Assembly: GCA_034434335.1 (NCBI GenBank)
Contig: DAOTZS010000235.1
Location: 1-5,157 of the forward strand
Length of the DNA stretch: 5,157 nucleotides
Origin: DAOTZS01 sp034434335
GTDB lineage: Bacteria > Chloroflexota > Anaerolineae > CG2-30-64-16
Direction: 5' to 3'
Shown here one piece after another: positions 1 to 5,157 of this stretch. Under the pieces are notes generated by a model, which was not told the origin of the DNA, searched no databases, and saw only the letters and a program-made list of their open reading frames with translations. Within the stretch, counting starts at the first letter, position 1. Every line of letters starts with the position of its first letter. The position numbers and the translations under genes are program-made.

Positions 1-1
1 G

Positions 2-55
2 CTGCTGAACGCTATCCAGGATGTGTATCTCTGCCGGGAAGTGACGGTCGCGTGA
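2..55 (+). CDS. C-terminal end of an unidentified plus-strand gene (partial)
   Basis: One plus-strand frame is open from the window edge to a TGA at 53-55 and reads LLNAIQDVYLCREVTVA. Its composition looks like the end of a folded protein, with an amphipathic stretch and mixed charged and aliphatic residues. One other plus frame stops almost at once, and the remaining one continues into the spacer as an Arg/Gly-rich, less protein-like string. The gene would converge on the phosphodiesterase gene, with 65 nt between the two stop codons and a strong hairpin in that gap, which supports a real gene end here. Only 17 codons are visible, so neither function nor family can be given. It could still be a chance open frame. 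Confidence 0.45.
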   Translation: MLNAIQDVYLCREVTVA

Positions 56-85
56 GCAGGCGAGCGGATAGGGGTTGAAGGAAGG

Positions 86-120
86 AGTTTGGGCGGGCAG
101 CTTCGCTGCCCGCCCAAACT
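86..120. terminator. Bidirectional hairpin terminator between convergent genes
   Basis: This is a perfect inverted repeat with 16-nt arms. AGTTTGGGCGGGCAGC at 86-101 pairs with GCTGCCCGCCCAAACT at 105-120, leaving a TTC loop (GAA on the minus strand). The core is almost all G-C and the base is A-T rich. It begins at the nucleotide directly after the TAA of the phosphodiesterase gene (121-123) and lies 30 nt past the plus-strand TGA at 53-55, so it can serve both transcripts. Neither strand has a proper run of T after the stem: the plus side has only TTAC and the minus side CCTTCC. It may therefore act as a weak or factor-assisted terminator, or as an mRNA 3'-end stabiliser. The structure is certain and its role is inferred. 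Confidence 0.75.
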
Positions 121-1902
121 TTACAAGGAATGGGTGGCATGAGTTGCCACTTCTTCCCTGACAAGTTTCTCTTTATCGTGCGCACCTGATTCCTCGCTCA
201 CTGCCTGCATTCCTTGATACCGCGCCATGAAATAGGGATAGAGCTGCTCAGCGTTGGTGATCCCGCTCAGGTCCAGGGGCACGTCGGGCGGTGTCAGGAA
301 GAACGGGTAGTCCTGGGCCCCACCGGTTCCCCCATGGCCGGCCATCTGCTCCTCGAACGATACCACCCGCCTGTGGCCATCCCAGGCCCCCAGGAGCACC
401 AGGTCTCCGCTGTGAGGGAAGCTGACCAGCCGGGCCAGGTCGGCGGCAGTGCGCGCCGGGTCTGACAGGCCGGCCGGCAACCGCTCAGCGGACAGGGGCA
501 CGGGCCCGGAAGGGGTCAAGATGGCAGGCAGGCCACCTTCGAGTCCCAGCACCAGGCCGATGGCGGGCTCGCGCAGCAGGGCCTGCAACAGGCCAGGGTA
601 GATGAGGCTCAGCTCACTGATCTCCATCCGCTGGCGGGTAACGTTGAAATAGATATGCGCCAGGTTGCCCGAACTGCGCACCACCACGTCGCTGCTGCGT
701 GCCAGGTCCCAGGTGTCATCTTCCTCGGCCGGCGTGCGCTTCTCCACCCACTGACGTAGCGCCTGCAGCAACCTCTGGCCCCGGGGGGACAGGCGCGGCT
801 GGATGCCGTCCAGCTCATCCAGCAGGAAATTGGCCTCTCGCATCCGCCACCTTAGCCCATCCTGGCCCTCATCCCACACCACCGAGTCTCGCACGTAACT
901 GGCCACAAATGCTGCTAAGGTCCGGCCGCAACGCTTTTGGAATGTATCGGTGGGGGTCATCCCATGATCTGAAAACACGTACAGGTCCATATCGGGCCGA
1001 TAGGTGCGCCGCACGCGGTCAATCTGGCGCACACAACTGTCAATCCGCTTCAAGGCTCGCAGGGCCTCGCGGCTCAGCGGCCCTTCCTCGTGGGCTGCCT
1101 CGTCATAGCCATAGAAGCTGACATAGATGGCCGGTACGCCGCGGTAGATGTCGAGGAGGACGCTAAAGGTTTGGAGCTCGCTGAAGATCACATTCATGAG
1201 CACGAGAAGCACCGGCTTGACCAGGCGGAGCTGACGGCGAAACCCGGAGCGGACCCAAAGAGCGATCGTCCGCCCCAGGTCACGCAGCAGTTCCCAGAGG
1301 GCCAGCCCGATAACCCTTGCGATGCGCCAGGGGATGAGGAGGAAAAGCAACAGCCACCCAAGGCCACGCAGATGCTCGAAGAAGCGATGTCGGCCCATGG
1401 CCGAGAGGGTGAACAGGGCCAGGCGGGCATCGCCGTCCAGCAGATTGGCGTAGCTCGAGCCGCCCTCCAGCAACCCGCGCCGGCCGTTGGCGACTCTGAC
1501 TTTGACACGCATCACGTGGGGAGGAAAGCGACATGTCAAAGCCAGCCCCTCTTCTTTTTCATACCACCGGAAGGCAGGGATATCCCAGTTGGTGCCGTAC
1601 ATGATCCCCGCCTGCACCGCAGGGGTGCTGCTGGGCACCCCACAGCGCCAGCGGTGCAGGCGATAGCCTTGCGCCAGCAGCCGCTGCAGGGTGGGAGTGT
1701 AGCCCAACGCCATGGCACGCAGCAGATCATCGTACGCCAGACCGTCGATCTGGACCGCCACGAAGCTGCGCTGGGCCTGCGTACGGGTGGGAATGTCTGG
1801 CTCGCGGCCGATGTGGCGTGCCAGGGTGCGATACTTGCGGCCTGACACCTGCGCAGCCAGCCAGTTGATGAAGTCCACAACCCGACGCAGCCACCACGGC
1901 AT
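121..1902 (-). CDS. Alkaline-phosphatase-superfamily phosphodiesterase/nucleotide pyrophosphatase-like protein
   Basis: This 593-residue protein keeps the full two-metal active site of the type I phosphodiesterase/nucleotide pyrophosphatase branch. The candidate residues are D53 (VQIDG), the nucleophile T93 in PSSTPAVQAG, D267 and H271 (YGYDEAAHEEG), D312 and H313 (FSDHGM), and H523 (AGHGGTGGAQDYPF). These motifs, along with NWDIPAFRWYEKE near 105-117 and GGSSYANLLDGDA near 147-159, match from memory an actinobacterial family often labelled 'phage holin family protein'. The multi-pass N-terminal membrane domain of that family is absent. The first 45 residues form only a basic, Trp-rich amphipathic stretch with no signal peptide. 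Two hydrophobic stretches (about 181-203 and 228-250) sit between the nucleophile and the later metal ligands. They could form a membrane hairpin, and the catalytic parts would then lie on one side, probably the cytoplasm. The ATG follows AAGGG by 6 nt. The gene is last in the operon, 9 nt after the protease gene. The substrate is unknown. The superfamily call is firm; the specific reaction is not. Confidence 0.88.
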   Translation of the reverse strand: MPWWLRRVVDFINWLAAQVSGRKYRTLARHIGREPDIPTRTQAQRSFVAVQIDGLAYDDLLRAMALGYTPTLQRLLAQGYRLHRWRCGVPSSTPAVQAGIMYGTNWDIPAFRWYEKEEGLALTCRFPPHVMRVKVRVANGRRGLLEGGSSYANLLDGDARLALFTLSAMGRHRFFEHLRGLGWLLLFLLIPWRIARVIGLALWELLRDLGRTIALWVRSGFRRQLRLVKPVLLVLMNVIFSELQTFSVLLDIYRGVPAIYVSFYGYDEAAHEEGPLSREALRALKRIDSCVRQIDRVRRTYRPDMDLYVFSDHGMTPTDTFQKRCGRTLAAFVASYVRDSVVWDEGQDGLRWRMREANFLLDELDGIQPRLSPRGQRLLQALRQWVEKRTPAEEDDTWDLARSSDVVVRSSGNLAHIYFNVTRQRMEISELSLIYPGLLQALLREPAIGLVLGLEGGLPAILTPSGPVPLSAERLPAGLSDPARTAADLARLVSFPHSGDLVLLGAWDGHRRVVSFEEQMAGHGGTGGAQDYPFFLTPPDVPLDLSGITNAEQLYPYFMARYQGMQAVSEESGAHDKEKLVREEVATHATHSL

Positions 1903-1903
1903 A

Positions 1904-1914
1904 GGGTACCCTTA
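1904..1914 (-). promoter_or_regulatory. Ribosome binding site overlapping the upstream stop codon (phosphodiesterase gene)
   Basis: Read on the minus strand, this is TAAGGGTACCC followed by T and then the ATG at 1902. The protease stop TAA supplies the first bases of a short AAGGG Shine-Dalgarno-like sequence (1913-1909), placed 6 nt before the start codon. Sharing of the stop codon and ribosome site points to re-initiation by ribosomes finishing the protease. The GGGTACCC octamer (1911-1904) is self-complementary; it is too short to call an operator. Confidence 0.6.
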
Positions 1915-3048
1915 GCCTCGCGGCAGCACTTCGGGGTGCGCTGCCAGCAGCTCTGCCAGCCGGGCCAAATCCCACAGGCTCAGCGTGCCGATCACCCGGT
2001 CCTGGTCCACCACAATGCCTACCATTGCCTGCCCGCGCTGCAACTGCTCCTGCGCGTTGACCAGCAAGGTATCGGGATGCAGGCGCACTATGTCGCGGCG
2101 CAAGTGCTGGCCGACGGTAGCCCAGGGGCCGGCCCGCCGTATAGCAGTCAGCAGGTCCTTGCGCGTCAGCAGGCCCACCAGACGGCCGGCATCCACAACC
2201 AGGAAAGCCGCCTGGGGAGAGGTGGCTATCTGGGCCGCGGCCTCACCCAGTGTCTGCAGGGGATACAGGCGCAGGCCAATCGGCTGCATGGCCTGTCGCA
2301 CGCGCAGCCCGCGCAGGTTATCGGAAAGCGCGACCTGTTGCCTTTCCTGCCAGGCCGCCATGAAGACGAAGACGCCCACCAGTGCCAGCAGCAGGTTGCC
2401 GCTGACGAGAGCCCCTGCACCGATCACGATGGCCAGGCCCTGCCCAACAGCCGAAGCAACGCGTGTCGCCTGTTGGAACGGCAGAAAGGCCGCCAGAAAT
2501 GAACGTAGCAGCCGGCCGCCATCCATGGGGAACGCCGGCAGCAGGTTGAAGACCACCAGGATGATGTTGTTGGCAACCAGGAGCACGAGCAGTGCCTGAA
2601 GGTCCATTGTGGCCAGGAAACGCTCTAACAGCCAGGGAGAGCTGAGGATCGTGAGCATCTGGCGCGGGCCGATCCAGAGCAGGGCCAGGGCCCCCAGCCC
2701 CGCTGCCAGTGCCACGTTCACTGCCGGCCCTGCTGCAGTGATCAGGAACTCAGCCAGGGGGGTCTCGGGCAGCCGGGCGATACGTGCTACCCCACCGATG
2801 GGCCAGAGCGTAATGTCCTGCACCCGGACCCCAAAGAGCTGAGCCATCAGGCTGTGTCCCAGCTCGTGGAGTACCACGCACACGAACAGCAACAGGACAA
2901 ATGCCACCATGAAGAGCACACTGCGCGGCCAGGAGCCCCGGCTACTCACCAGGCCGCTGTAGCCTGCCCACAGCAAGATCAACAGAAAGCTAATATGGAT
3001 GCGGATAGGAATCCCGCGGACCGTCATCACCTTGAATGACCAGGACAT
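1912..3048 (-). CDS. Site-2 protease family (M50, SpoIVFB-type) intramembrane metalloprotease with two CBS domains
   Basis: This 378-residue multi-pass membrane protein cleaves substrate proteins within or near the membrane. The zinc motif HELGH lies at 61-65 at the end of a hydrophobic helix (about 43-61), with E62 as the catalytic base. The second signature, NLLPAFPMDGGRLL (168-181), provides the third zinc ligand, D176. Other membrane segments, judged by eye, lie near 15-32, 103-125, 150-170 and 200-232. A CBS pair follows (about 249-305 and 313-368), separated from the membrane domain by a short linker. There is no PDZ domain, which separates it from RseP-like enzymes. In SpoIVFB-type relatives CBS domains bind adenine nucleotides and tune activity, so energy sensing is plausible here. 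The ATG at 3048 has GGGAGG 6 nt upstream, and the opening MSWSFK then GIPIRIH is typical of the family, so the internal Met8 is less likely. The gene lies 2 nt after the exporter gene. The substrate is not evident; no anti-sigma factor is encoded in the window. Confidence 0.94.
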   Translation of the reverse strand: MSWSFKVMTVRGIPIRIHISFLLILLWAGYSGLVSSRGSWPRSVLFMVAFVLLLFVCVVLHELGHSLMAQLFGVRVQDITLWPIGGVARIARLPETPLAEFLITAAGPAVNVALAAGLGALALLWIGPRQMLTILSSPWLLERFLATMDLQALLVLLVANNIILVVFNLLPAFPMDGGRLLRSFLAAFLPFQQATRVASAVGQGLAIVIGAGALVSGNLLLALVGVFVFMAAWQERQQVALSDNLRGLRVRQAMQPIGLRLYPLQTLGEAAAQIATSPQAAFLVVDAGRLVGLLTRKDLLTAIRRAGPWATVGQHLRRDIVRLHPDTLLVNAQEQLQRGQAMVGIVVDQDRVIGTLSLWDLARLAELLAAHPEVLPRG

Positions 3049-3050
3049 TT

Positions 3051-5024
3051 TCAGCCTCCCAACCCTGGCAGGAGTGGCAGCCTCAAGCCCGGCGCTGCCG
3101 GCTGTCTGTCTCCGGACTCGCCAAAGAGCAGCCCACCAGCGCCGGCTGCAGAGCCCTCAGCCGCAGGCACTTCCTCCCAGCGGAACTGCAGGGCATACAT
3201 GCGCCGATACAGGCCGCCTTCGCGTGCCAGCAGCTCGGCATGGGTCCCCTGCTCCACCACCCGGCCTCCGTCCAGTACCACGATCCAATCCGCGTTGAGG
3301 ATGGTGCTGAGCCGGTGGGCGATGACAAAACTTGTCCTCAGCGCAGTGGAGGAAGAGCTATCCCCGCGCATCAGCCGTTCCAATGCCTCCTGGACCGCCT
3401 GCTCGGACTCGCTGTCGAGGGACGAGGTGGCTTCGTCCAGGATCAGGATGCGTGGGTTTTTCAGGATGGCACGCGCGATGGCAATGCGCTGGCGCTGGCC
3501 GCCGCTCAGCCGAACCCCTCGTTCCCCCACCAGCGTGTCATACCCCTCTGGCAACTCCATGATGAAATCGTGGGCGTTTGCAGCCCGGGCAGCCATCTCG
3601 ATCTCCTCGGAGCTGGCGTCGAGCCGGCCGTAGCGGATGTTGTCGCGGATGGTGCCGCTGAAGAGCACGGTCTCCTGGGGCACGATAGCGATCTGCTCCC
3701 GCAGGGAGCGTATCTGCACATGGCGGATGTCGTAGCCGTCAATCAGGATGCGGCCGGCCGTTGGGTCGTAGAAACGGGGGATCAGGTTGACGAGGGTGGT
3801 CTTGCCCGCGCCGCTCGGCCCCACCAGCGCCACCACCTGCCCGGGCTTGATATCGAGATTGACGTCGTGCAGCACCACATGCTCCTGATCGCTCTCCCGG
3901 TAGTCGAAGCTCACATGCTCAAAGCGCACATGCCCGTTGATGGGGGGCAGCGCGATAGCATCGGGCTCGTCGCGCATCTCGGGCGGGGTGTCCAGGAGCT
4001 GGAAGACCCGTTCGCTGGCACCCAATGCCTGCTGGAACTGGCTGTAGAGGCCGGTGAAGGCAGCCATAGGGGAGGCGATCATCATGGTGTAGAGCAGGAA
4101 CGACACTAACTGGCCGGGTGTCAGCGTGCCCAGGATCACCTCGCGGCTGCCGAACCAGAGCACGATGGCGATGGAGGTGAAGGCCAGCAGCCCTATCACG
4201 GGGCCCAGGATGGCCCGGATGCGGGCCCGCCTGAGCGCGATCTGGAACAGCCGCTCAATGCCTTCGCTATAGCGCGCCACCTCGTACGGTTCGCGGGCAA
4301 ACGACTTGACGATACGCACTCCCCCCAGCGCTTCTTCGGCCCTGGCCGTCACGTCAGCCAGGGCATCCTGGACCTGGGTGCTGATCTGGCGGATGATCCG
4401 TCCCAGGAAGAGCATGCCCACCATGGCCAGGGGCACCACCGCCAGCATCAACAGGGTCAGCCGCCAGGCCATGACAAAGATGATGACAACCCCACCGATG
4501 AACATGACACTTTGCGAGAGCAGGCTGAGCAGGGTGGATGTGACAGCTTCCTGGATCGTGGTGACGTCGCTGCCCAGCCGGGAGAGGAGCTCACCCACAC
4601 GAGTGGTAGCGAAGAAGCGCAGGGGCATGGTATGCAGGTGCGCGTAGAGCTGCTGGCGCAGGTTGGCCACCACCCGTTCCCCCACCCAGGAAATCAGATA
4701 ACTTTCCCCAAACCCCAACAGGGCCTGGGCCAGGAAAAGCAACATCAGGAGCCCGACCACGCGGCTTAGCAGATGAAGATCTCTCTCCACGAAGGCGACA
4801 TCCACGATATGGCGCACCACCCAGGGCAGGGCCAGCCCCAGCAGGGTGTTGATCAGCAGGATGACGGCCGCGCCAGCCAGCCGCGTCCGATAGGGCCTAA
4901 CGAAGGCCAGCAGCCGGCGGTAGCGGCCCAACATACTGCGCAGGAACCGGCGGTCTGGCCATGGCACATCGGCCAGGCGCCGTGTCCGGCGTGAGTCAGG
5001 TGATGCCTGAGCTGTGCTGCTCAT
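3051..5024 (-). CDS. ABC-type exporter, fused transmembrane and ATP-binding domains (MsbA/multidrug-like half-transporter)
   Basis: This 657-residue protein has an N-terminal six-helix exporter domain. The helices, judged by eye, lie near 49-71, 87-112, 166-185, 188-208, 270-291 and 300-320. A nucleotide-binding domain follows from about 365. Visible ATPase motifs are Walker A GPSGAGKT (402-409), Q-loop Q450, signature LSGGQ (506-510), Walker B ILILD (526-530) with catalytic E531, D-loop SSLD (534-537) and switch H570, so the enzyme should be active. It would work as a homodimer in the cytoplasmic membrane and use ATP to flip or export lipids, peptides or drugs; the substrate cannot be read from sequence. 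Two oddities are a Ser-rich insertion (DSSSSTALR, 555-563) just before the H-loop strand and a Gly/Ala/Pro/Leu-rich tail of about 40 residues after 617. An in-frame TAG directly precedes the ATG, so this is the furthest upstream possible start. The nearest SD-like run, AAAGGG, is 13 nt away, so Val20 (GTG) or Met31 remain possible starts. It is the first gene of the operon. Confidence 0.93.
   Translation of the reverse strand: MSSTAQASPDSRRTRRLADVPWPDRRFLRSMLGRYRRLLAFVRPYRTRLAGAAVILLINTLLGLALPWVVRHIVDVAFVERDLHLLSRVVGLLMLLFLAQALLGFGESYLISWVGERVVANLRQQLYAHLHTMPLRFFATTRVGELLSRLGSDVTTIQEAVTSTLLSLLSQSVMFIGGVVIIFVMAWRLTLLMLAVVPLAMVGMLFLGRIIRQISTQVQDALADVTARAEEALGGVRIVKSFAREPYEVARYSEGIERLFQIALRRARIRAILGPVIGLLAFTSIAIVLWFGSREVILGTLTPGQLVSFLLYTMMIASPMAAFTGLYSQFQQALGASERVFQLLDTPPEMRDEPDAIALPPINGHVRFEHVSFDYRESDQEHVVLHDVNLDIKPGQVVALVGPSGAGKTTLVNLIPRFYDPTAGRILIDGYDIRHVQIRSLREQIAIVPQETVLFSGTIRDNIRYGRLDASSEEIEMAARAANAHDFIMELPEGYDTLVGERGVRLSGGQRQRIAIARAILKNPRILILDEATSSLDSESEQAVQEALERLMRGDSSSSTALRTSFVIAHRLSTILNADWIVVLDGGRVVEQGTHAELLAREGGLYRRMYALQFRWEEVPAAEGSAAGAGGLLFGESGDRQPAAPGLRLPLLPGLGG
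3055..3060 (-). promoter_or_regulatory. Strong Shine-Dalgarno sequence for the protease gene, inside the exporter coding end
   Basis: The minus strand reads GGGAGG, then CTGAAA, then ATG. The ribosome site lies in the final codons of the exporter gene (glycine codons just before its TGA), 6 nt from the protease start at 3048. It fixes that start codon and indicates translational coupling of the two genes. Confidence 0.85.
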
Positions 5025-5037
5025 CTATCTGCTATGA

Positions 5038-5043
5038 CCCTTT
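5038..5043 (-). promoter_or_regulatory. Weak, badly spaced Shine-Dalgarno-like run upstream of the exporter gene
   Basis: AAAGGG on the minus strand is the only purine-rich SD-like run before the exporter ATG. The spacing of 13 nt is longer than usual, and the run directly abuts the hairpin at 5044-5058. Translation may start with little help from SD pairing, or the true start may be a downstream codon. Confidence 0.3.
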
Positions 5044-5104
5044 CGCGCCTGTGGCGCGGGTGCGGGCTGAAGCCCGCCATACGTCGAATTTGGGCTCGCG
5101 CCCA
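5044..5104. repeat. Cluster of three short palindromes, probable interspersed intergenic repeat
   Basis: Three perfect hairpins follow one another in 61 nt. CGCGCC/GGCGCG (5044-5049 and 5053-5058) has a TGT loop. GCGGGC/GCCCGC (5062-5067 and 5072-5077) has a TGAA loop. TGGGC/GCCCA (5091-5095 and 5100-5104) has a TCGC loop. They occupy the whole space just upstream of the exporter gene's weak ribosome site. The middle unit, a CCCGC palindrome with a TGAA/TTCA loop, is a type I recall as common between genes in Chloroflexota and some other GC-rich bacteria. Only one copy of the cluster is in this window, so repetition cannot be shown here. It could be a REP/MITE-like element, the terminator of a gene off the right edge, or a 5'-leader structure. 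Confidence 0.55.
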
Positions 5105-5157
5105 CGATGCGTTTCATCTTGTGTAACTATTCAGGCGGTGACTGGAAGGGCCACGCC
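5105..5157. other. Non-coding DNA upstream of the hairpin cluster, no gene or clear promoter recognised
   Basis: This stretch is less GC-rich than the rest near 5112-5132 (GTTTCATCTTGTGTAACTAT). It would be the natural place for the operon promoter, transcribed leftwards, but no good TTGACA/TATAAT pair with 16-18 nt spacing is visible on the minus strand. GTAACTATTCAG (5123-5134) looks like sequence I associate with repeat or insertion-element edges, but no matching inverted or direct copy exists in the window. The right edge may cut an adjacent element. Confidence 0.3.

Noticed and set aside
1090..1845. Open plus-strand frame (251 codons) antisense to the phosphodiesterase gene
   Set aside because: It is Gln/Pro/Ala-rich without domain signs, while the minus-strand frame holds conserved catalytic motifs throughout. 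It is a shadow frame.
121..1902. Reading the third gene as a true phage holin or lysis gene
   Set aside because: That label comes from an N-terminal membrane domain found in relatives. It is absent here, and no phage genes are nearby.
1904..1911. GGGTACCC palindrome as a regulator operator
   Set aside because: Eight bases is expected by chance at moderate frequency, and its position between coupled genes is better explained by the ribosome site.
1936..2599. Overlapping plus-strand frames of 188 and 204 codons opposite the protease gene
   Set aside because: Two competing frames over the same DNA, both of biased composition (Gln/His-rich or Arg/Ser-rich), opposite an intact S2P-CBS gene. Neither has an independent upstream region.
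3036..4109. Long open plus-strand frame (357 codons) antisense to the exporter ATPase domain
   Set aside because: It lies wholly opposite a gene with every ABC motif intact. Its His/Gln/Ala/Gly-rich translation has no recognisable domain and is what GC-rich third positions produce on the opposite strand.
5044..5104. CRISPR array or riboswitch in the palindrome cluster
   Set aside because: There is no direct repeat with regular spacers, and the three stems differ in sequence. No known riboswitch core was recognised.
5025..5157. A sigma70 promoter for the operon in the right-hand spacer
   Set aside because: Weak fragments such as TAGTTA exist on the minus strand, but no pair of -35 and -10 boxes with acceptable spacing could be supported by eye.

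Overview
The window holds a compact, GC-rich bacterial gene cluster. Three intact genes lie head-to-tail on the minus strand. In transcription order they are an ABC-type exporter with fused membrane and ATPase domains (5024 to 3051), a site-2-protease (S2P) family intramembrane metalloprotease with two C-terminal CBS domains (3048 to 1912), and an alkaline-phosphatase-superfamily phosphodiesterase/pyrophosphatase-like protein (1902 to 121). The gaps between genes are only 2 and 9 nt, and each of the last two genes has a Shine-Dalgarno-like sequence at or across the end of the gene before it. This is best read as one translationally coupled operon. The last stop codon directly abuts a 16-bp perfect hairpin (86-120).

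Left end (1-120): a plus-strand reading frame that begins outside the window ends at 53-55 and is probably the tail of a convergent gene. The hairpin at 86-120 lies between the two converging genes and is the likely shared terminator. Right end (5025-5157): there is no gene. A run of three small hairpins (5044-5058, 5062-5077, 5091-5104) lies directly upstream of the ABC gene and looks like an interspersed intergenic repeat, not ordinary promoter DNA. No convincing sigma70 promoter was seen there.

Organism: the high GC, the S2P-CBS protein opening with MSWSFK, and the upstream GCGGGC-TGAA-GCCCGC type palindromes are reminiscent of Chloroflexota (Anaerolineae/Chloroflexia-like, possibly from a metagenome). 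This is an impression from memory of such sequences, not a demonstrated assignment. The phosphodiesterase resembles a family best known from Actinobacteria, where it is often annotated 'phage holin family protein' because of an N-terminal membrane domain. That domain is missing here.

How the genes might work together: all three products are membrane proteins or probably membrane-associated. The exporter would move a lipid, peptide or drug-like molecule, the protease would cleave a membrane-bound substrate under control of its nucleotide-sensing CBS pair, and the third protein would hydrolyse a phosphodiester or pyrophosphate bond. A joint envelope function is plausible but is inference only. 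No CRISPR array, tRNA, rRNA, transposase or recognisable defence system was found.
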